Source: Rhodoferax sp. (GTDB taxonomy: Bacteria > Pseudomonadota > Gammaproteobacteria > Burkholderiales > Burkholderiaceae_C). From it: a DNA stretch of 64,000 bases. A model generated the notes under the pieces. That model saw nothing but the letters and a program-made list of their open reading frames with translations. It ran no database searches and was not told where the DNA came from. The position numbers and the translations under genes are program-made. Where the stretch lies: the NCBI GenBank assembly GCA_024236015.1, contig JACKLK010000001.1, positions 930,001 to 994,000 of the forward strand, written 5' to 3'. Shown piece by piece: positions 59,819-64,000 of the stretch (position 1 is the stretch's first letter; every line of letters starts with the position of its first letter).

Positions 59819-59880
59819 TTGATCAAATGCTACACCAATCATCGATAAAAGACAAAACTTAATCCATATTTTGATCAAAA
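59819..59880. promoter_or_regulatory. Two TTGATCAA palindromes, likely operator pair
   Basis: TTGATCAA occurs at 59819-59826 and again inside the perfect 12-base palindrome TTTTGATCAAAA (59869-59880). The centres are 52 bases apart, about five DNA turns, so two dimers on the same face could loop or cooperate. They lie about 120-180 bases upstream of the enolase gene start on the minus strand. No regulator gene is adjacent. Confidence 0.65.
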
Positions 59881-59955
59881 CTAGACTAAGTTCAGGATTG
59901 ACCGAAGCCGGCGGACGACCCGGCGGCGCCGTCGACCCCGGCGTGCGCGAGGTCG

Positions 59956-59980
59956 GCAAGGGCCAGGACCTGGCCCTTGC
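59956..59980. repeat. Perfect 12-bp inverted repeat
   Basis: GCAAGGGCCAGG (59956-59967), one A, then CCTGGCCCTTGC (59969-59980). As RNA it gives a 10-bp stem with a 5-base loop on either strand. No T-run follows in either direction. It could be an operator for dusA, a bidirectional terminator without U-tract, or a remnant element. Confidence 0.7.
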
Positions 59981-60133
59981 GACCGATACGGACCCATCAA
60001 TTCCCGGCACCGCGGTTCGGGCGCATGACCGCCCACCGACGCGGCACAGCCGAAAAAAATATACTTGGCGGTTTGCGCCAGCAGCGCCCCCAGCCCCGCG
60101 TCACGCGGGCCATGGCGAGTGCGACACCCCGCC

Positions 60134-61171
60134 ATGACAACCAGCCAGACCTCCGTTGCAGCTCGACCCGATCCACATCGGTGGCGGCTTTCGGTCGCCC
60201 CGATGATGGACTGGACGGATCGCCACTGCCGGTTTTTCCACCGCCTGCTGACCCGCCGCACCTTGCTGTACACCGAGATGGTGACCACCGGCGCGCTGAT
60301 CCACGGCGACGTGCCGCGGCATCTGCAATTCAATGCCGAGGAGCATCCGGTTGCGCTGCAACTCGGCGGCAGCGAGCCGGCCGACCTGGCGCAGTGCGCG
60401 AAGCTGGGCGAGGACTGGGGCTACGACGAGATCAACCTCAATTGCGGCTGCCCGTCCGAGCGGGTGCAGCGTGGCGCCTTCGGCGCCTGCCTGATGGCCG
60501 AGCCGCAGCTGGTGGCCGATGGCGTCAAGGCCATGGTCGACGTGGTCTCCGTGCCGGTCACGGTCAAGCACCGCATCGGCATCGACAAGAACGAGGACTA
60601 CGGTTTCGTGCGCGACTTCGTGGGGCAGGTGAGCGAGGCCGGCTGCCAGGTCTTCATCGTGCATGCGCGCAACGCCTGGCTCAAGGGTCTGTCGCCCAAG
60701 GCCAACCGGGAGGTGCCTCCGCTGCGGTATGCCACCGTGCACCGGCTCAAGGCCGATTTCCCGCACCTGGTATTCGTGCTCAACGGCGGGATCACGACCG
60801 AGGTGCAGATCGCCGAGCAGTTGCAGCAGCTCGACGGCGTCATGCTGGGCCGCGAGGCGTACCACAACCCCTGGCTGATGGCGAACTGGGACGAACGGTT
60901 CTTCGACCAGCCGGCGCCCGCCGCGGAGCGCGAGCGGGTCGAGCAGCAGATGGTGGACTACATGGCGCGCGAGGCCCGTGTGCACGGTACACCGTGGAGC
61001 TCGATCGCCCGGCACATGCTCGGGCTGCGCCACGGCCTGCCGGGTGCACGGCGTTGGCGCCAGGTCTGGAGCGATCATCGCCTGCGCGATGTTGCGCCAC
61101 AGGAGGTGATGCGCCTGGCCCATGCGGATGCGCGCACGCCGGTCGTGTCAGCGGAAGCGCTGCATGCCTGA
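60134..61171 (+). CDS. dusA: tRNA-dihydrouridine(20/20a) synthase DusA
   Basis: DusA reduces uridine 20 and 20a in the tRNA D-loop with FMN and NADPH. The 345-residue product has SVAPMMDWTDRHCRFF at the start, the catalytic Cys106 in NLNCGCPSERVQRG, VKHRIGID, IVHARNAWLKGLSPK and NGGITT for FMN binding. The ATG at 60134 fits the family; further in-frame upstream sequence is not conserved. The 3' end overlaps the next gene by 8 bases. Confidence 0.95.
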   Translation: MTTSQTSVAARPDPHRWRLSVAPMMDWTDRHCRFFHRLLTRRTLLYTEMVTTGALIHGDVPRHLQFNAEEHPVALQLGGSEPADLAQCAKLGEDWGYDEINLNCGCPSERVQRGAFGACLMAEPQLVADGVKAMVDVVSVPVTVKHRIGIDKNEDYGFVRDFVGQVSEAGCQVFIVHARNAWLKGLSPKANREVPPLRYATVHRLKADFPHLVFVLNGGITTEVQIAEQLQQLDGVMLGREAYHNPWLMANWDERFFDQPAPAAERERVEQQMVDYMAREARVHGTPWSSIARHMLGLRHGLPGARRWRQVWSDHRLRDVAPQEVMRLAHADARTPVVSAEALHA

Positions 61172-62075
61172 GGCGAACCCGCATCATCCGCAGCAGCAAC
61201 TCGCACTCACGCTGATCTGGCTGGTGCCGTCGTTGTGGACGGTCAACTACATCGTCGCGCGCATGGCGCCCGGGGTCATCGGACCCTATCTGCTCGCGCT
61301 CGGGCGCTGGGCCATCGCCGGTGCCGTACTGGTCGCCATGTGTGCGCCGGAACTATGGCGCGAACGCCGCCATATCGCCGCACACTGGGGCCAGTATCTG
61401 GTGCTGGGTGTGCTGGGCATGCTGATCTGCGGAGCCTGGGTCTACCAGGGCGCGCGATCGACCGGCGCCATGAACATCGCCCTGATCTATGCGGCGTCGC
61501 CGGTGCTGATCGCGCTGGGCGCCGGCCTGTGGCTGGGCGAAGCGTTCGGCAAGCGCCAGGCGCTCGGGGTGGCGCTGGCACTGGCCGGCGTGCTGCACGT
61601 GATCGTGCGCGGGAACTGGCTGGCGCTGGCCGACATGCAGTTCGTCGCCGGCGATGCATGGGTGCTGGCGGCGACGATCTCCTGGGCGGCCTTTGCCTTG
61701 CTGCAAAAGCGCTGGCCCAGCCCGCTGAGCGCCACGGCGCGACTGGCCACCATCTGTGTCTTCGGCGTGGCGACGCTGATCCCGTTCAGCCTCTGGGAAC
61801 TGACCCAGCCGGACCTGCTGGTCTGGGGCCCCGAAGCCTTGTGGCTGGTGCTGGCGGTGGCGGCGATGCCCGGCCTGGGCGCCTACTGGATCTATGGCTG
61901 GGCCCAGCGCATCGTCGGCGCCAGCCGCGTGGCCGTGGCCTTGTACCTGGGGCCGCTGTATGCGTCCATCGGCGCGTGGTGGATGCTGGGCGAGCCGCCG
62001 GGATGGCACCATCTGGTCGGTGCGATGCTGATCCTGCCGGGTGTGTTCCTGGTCACCGCCGCGCGGGGCCGCTAG
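61164..62075 (+). CDS. DMT-superfamily (EamA) transporter
   Basis: This 303-residue protein has ten predicted membrane helices in two EamA repeats. It starts LALTLIWLVPSLWTVNYIVARMAPGVIG and includes NIALIYAASPVLIALGAGLWLGE and, in the second half, RVAVALYLGPLYASIGAWWMLGE. EamA proteins export amino acids or metabolites. The start overlaps dusA by 8 bases. The substrate is unknown. Confidence 0.88.
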   Translation: MPEANPHHPQQQLALTLIWLVPSLWTVNYIVARMAPGVIGPYLLALGRWAIAGAVLVAMCAPELWRERRHIAAHWGQYLVLGVLGMLICGAWVYQGARSTGAMNIALIYAASPVLIALGAGLWLGEAFGKRQALGVALALAGVLHVIVRGNWLALADMQFVAGDAWVLAATISWAAFALLQKRWPSPLSATARLATICVFGVATLIPFSLWELTQPDLLVWGPEALWLVLAVAAMPGLGAYWIYGWAQRIVGASRVAVALYLGPLYASIGAWWMLGEPPGWHHLVGAMLILPGVFLVTAARGR

Positions 62076-62127
62076 GCGACTGGCCGCAACCCGCGCGCGC
62101 CGCGGCACTGGCAGCGCAGCCTGGCGT

Positions 62128-62778
62128 TCAGGTGGCCGCTTCCAGCCCGTTCTCGAAATGCCGCTTCATGGCGCGTGCGGCAGCCGCCGCATCGCGGGCG
62201 AGCAGGGCGTCCATCACCGCCTGGTGTTCGTCCAGCGATTCCTGGATGCGGCCCTGCTTGAGCAGGGAATGTTGGCGGTTGAGTTTCATGACCTTGCGCA
62301 GATCGGTCGACAGCTGCCGGCTCCAGCGGTTGCGCGCGATGTCCAGCAACCGCATGTGGAACTGTTCGTTCAAGGAGAAGAACGCGGTACGACCGGCCGG
62401 GCCCTGGCGTGCCGCAGCGACCAGTTCCTGGTGCAGGGACTGCAGTTGCGCCAGTTCATCCGCACTGGCCTGGGTGGCCACCAGGCCGGCGGCATCGGAT
62501 TCGAGCAGGGCGAGCACATGGTAGACATCGGCGAGGTCCTGCTCGGAGACTTCGGTCACGTAGGCGCCGCGGCGCACCTTCATGGTCACCAGGCCTTCCG
62601 TGGCCAGCACCTTGAGCGCCTCGCGCAGCGGGGTGCGGCTGATGCCGTAGTCCTTGGCCAGCCTGAGTTCGTCGATCCAGCTGCCGGGCGGCAGCTCCCG
62701 GTTGAAAATGCGCTCACGCAACTGCTCGGCCACCTCCTGGTACAGCGCGCGGGGCGCAAGGGATTGTTCGGACGTCAT
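62128..62778 (-). CDS. GntR-family (FCD) transcriptional regulator
   Basis: This 216-residue repressor has a winged helix at about 12-75 (VAEQLRERIFNRELPPGSWI, YGISRTPLREALKVLATEGLV) and an FCD ligand domain at about 85-205. Metal-type residues are seen in LNEQFHMRLLDIA and DEHQAVMDALL. The ATG at 62778 was chosen; an upstream GTG would read through an AT-rich operator region. It diverges from the methylmalonyl-CoA mutase gene, which it probably controls, with a short-chain acyl-CoA or acid as likely effector. Confidence 0.9.
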   Translation of the reverse strand: MTSEQSLAPRALYQEVAEQLRERIFNRELPPGSWIDELRLAKDYGISRTPLREALKVLATEGLVTMKVRRGAYVTEVSEQDLADVYHVLALLESDAAGLVATQASADELAQLQSLHQELVAAARQGPAGRTAFFSLNEQFHMRLLDIARNRWSRQLSTDLRKVMKLNRQHSLLKQGRIQESLDEHQAVMDALLARDAAAAARAMKRHFENGLEAAT

Positions 62779-62823
62779 GATGGGGTTCAGGCGAAGACTG
62801 TCAGGTTGCCGGAAGATTTGTGA

Positions 62824-62839
62824 ATTTATAATTATAAAT
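62824..62839. promoter_or_regulatory. AT-rich 16-bp palindrome between gntR and mutase gene
   Basis: ATTTATAATTATAAAT is a perfect 16-base palindrome in a very GC-rich background. It contains a consensus TATAAT on each strand (plus 62827-62832, minus 62836-62831), so it may be both the divergent -10 region and the GntR operator. GGAGG (62907-62911) then serves the mutase ATG. Confidence 0.6.
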
Positions 62840-62917
62840 AACGACACTCAATTTACACCACTTGCGTCTTGCCGGTCGACCGCCGCGACAAACAGGACGC
62901 TACAGCCCGGAGGCTCG

Positions 62918-64000
62918 CCATGAGCAAGAACCCACAAGCCCAGTCCCGACCCGCGAGCGCCGCCAGCCACGACACACCGACGCTGGAGCAATGGCAGGCG
63001 GCCGCGCGCAAGTCCGCTCCCGGCGGCGACCTCGACGCGCTGAACTGGCACACGCCCGACGGCATCACGGTCAAGCCCTTGTATACCGCCGACGACCTGC
63101 AAGGACTCGCCCATGCCGATACCTTGCCGGGTTTTGCGCCCTACCTGCGCGGGCCCCAGGCCACCATGTACGCGGTGCGTCCGTGGACGATCCGGCAATA
63201 CGCCGGTTTCTCGACCGCCGAGGAATCCAATGCCTTCTACCGCAAGGCCCTGGCCGCCGGAGGGCAGGGCGTGTCGGTCGCCTTCGACCTGGCCACGCAC
63301 CGTGGTTACGACTCCGACCACCCGCGCGTGACCGGCGACGTCGGCAAGGCCGGGGTGGCCATCGACAGCGTGGAGGACATGAAGATCCTGTTCGACCAGA
63401 TCGACCTGGGCAAGGTCAGCGTGTCCATGACCATGAACGGCGCCGTGTTGCCGGTGCTGGCCGGTTACGTGGTGGCGGCGGAAGAGCAGGGCGTGAGCCA
63501 GGCGCAACTCAGTGGAACGATCCAGAACGACATCCTCAAGGAGTTCATGGTCCGCAACACCTATATCTACCCGCCGGTGCCGTCGATGCGCATCATCGGC
63601 GACATCATGGAATACACCGCGGCCCACATGCCGCGGTTCAACTCGATCAGCATCTCGGGCTACCACATGCAGGAAGCCGGCGCCAATCAGGCGCTGGAGC
63701 TGGCGTTCACGCTGGCCGATGGCCAGGAGTATGTGAAGACCGCGATCGGCAAGGGCATGGACGTCGACGATTTCGCGCCCCGGCTGAGCTTCTTCTGGGC
63801 CATCGGCATGAACTTCTATCTGGAAGTGGCCAAGATGCGCGCCGCGCGGTTGTTGTGGTGCCGCATCATGCAGGGTTTTGGCGCCAAGAATCCGAAGAGC
63901 CTGATGCTGCGTACCCATTGCCAGACCTCGGGCTGGTCGCTGACCGAGCAGGACCCCTACAACAACATCGTGCGCACCACCATCGAGGCCATGGCGGCGG
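62918..64000 (+). CDS. Methylmalonyl-CoA mutase, N-terminal part (runs off window)
   Basis: The open frame from ATG 62918 (GGAGG six bases upstream) continues past the window end, so only 361 residues are seen. MYAVRPWTIRQYAGFSTAEE (with Y84), GLSVAFDLATHRGYDSDHP-like sequence and SGYHMQEAGANQALE with Y248 and H249 are the mutase catalytic-barrel hallmarks for (2R)-methylmalonyl-CoA/succinyl-CoA interconversion. The B12-binding domain would follow outside. It would handle propionyl-CoA from odd-chain or branched substrates. The divergent GntR gene is the likely regulator. Confidence 0.95.

Larger units (their letters stand above)
59700..60133. other. 434-base intergenic regulatory region
   Basis: There is no credible gene between the minus-strand operon and dusA. 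The left half (59810-59885) is strikingly AT-rich for this genome and holds two TTGATCAA palindromes, so it is probably the operon's promoter and operator. The middle (59956-59980) holds a perfect 12-bp inverted repeat. Near 60060-60065 TATACT after an A-run may be the -10 of dusA, with a leader of about 60 bases. Confidence 0.7.

Noticed and set aside
59871..60137. A short + strand open frame in the dusA upstream region
   Set aside because: It runs through the operator palindrome and inverted repeat, has no ribosome site and no family resemblance.
1..64000. Search for CRISPR arrays, insertion sequences, prophage genes, tRNA or rRNA genes
   Set aside because: No direct-repeat array, transposase, integrase or tRNA-like cloverleaf was found in the intergenic stretches read.

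Overview
The window is about 64 kb of very GC-rich, densely coding bacterial chromosome. I found no rRNA, tRNA, CRISPR array, insertion sequence or phage gene. The left third carries the block rluB, ndk, rlmN, pilW, rodZ, ispG, hisS, yfgM, bamB, der, hfq, hflX, hflK, hflC, DUF2065, hisZ, purA. I know this order from Burkholderiales, and a Bordetella/Achromobacter/Pigmentiphaga-like member (Alcaligenaceae) fits best. The many acyl-CoA, aldolase, lactonase and ABC-importer genes to the right fit the catabolic habit of that group. The genus cannot be fixed from sequence reading alone.

Region by region. (1) 1-19235: the housekeeping block on the + strand, covering rRNA modification, nucleotide and isoprenoid synthesis, pilus and cell-shape factors, outer-membrane assembly, ribosome GTPases, Hfq and the HflKC protease regulator. 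Genes are tightly spaced and often overlap by 1-8 bases. It ends with a purine-type phosphoribosyltransferase and a MetC-like lyase. (2) 19288-26484: a DUF2189 membrane protein, a small basic protein, tesA-mnmH, a YbbA-like ATPase, rlmB, a two-gene chromate transporter and an HD-GYP-type protein. (3) 26572-31765: a five-gene + strand catabolic cluster with a flavin reductase, a NicX-like ring-cleavage dioxygenase with all three iron ligands, a NicD-like hydrolase, an acyl-CoA-dehydrogenase homologue apparently lacking the catalytic base, and a CoA ligase. (4) 31807-40327: on the - strand a CzcE-like periplasmic protein, a metallophosphoesterase and lipid-kinase-like pair, a D-amino-acid deaminase-like enzyme, a FadB-like multifunctional protein and a thiolase. 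A second acyl-CoA dehydrogenase on the + strand diverges from the thiolase.

(5) 40421-49520: mixed single genes and short operons. These include a TetR repressor with a clear operator in its own promoter, a PepSY/cytochrome b561 pair, a CBS protein, a NIPSNAP-SDR-class II aldolase set, and an exonuclease/GIY-YIG fusion. (6) 49554-59699: ten consecutive - strand genes that look like one catabolic operon: enolase-superfamily dehydratase, SMP-30 lactonase, a complete NitT/TauT-type ABC importer, SDR, RraA-like aldolase, M81 hydrolase and an MFS carrier. It is read from an AT-rich intergenic region (59700-60133) holding two TTGATCAA palindromes one 52-bp step apart. (7) 60134-64000: dusA, a DMT-family exporter, and a GntR regulator divergent from a methylmalonyl-CoA mutase gene that runs off the window.

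The most promising undescribed biology is in clusters 3 and 6. Cluster 3 combines a pyridine-type ring-opening pair with CoA-thioester genes and an atypical flavoenzyme. Cluster 6 looks like a lactone, acid, keto-acid, aldolase route fed by a transporter class normally associated with sulfonates and nitrogen compounds. In addition, at least five genes have a -10-like hexamer exactly six bases before the ATG and no evident Shine-Dalgarno, which suggests leaderless mRNAs.
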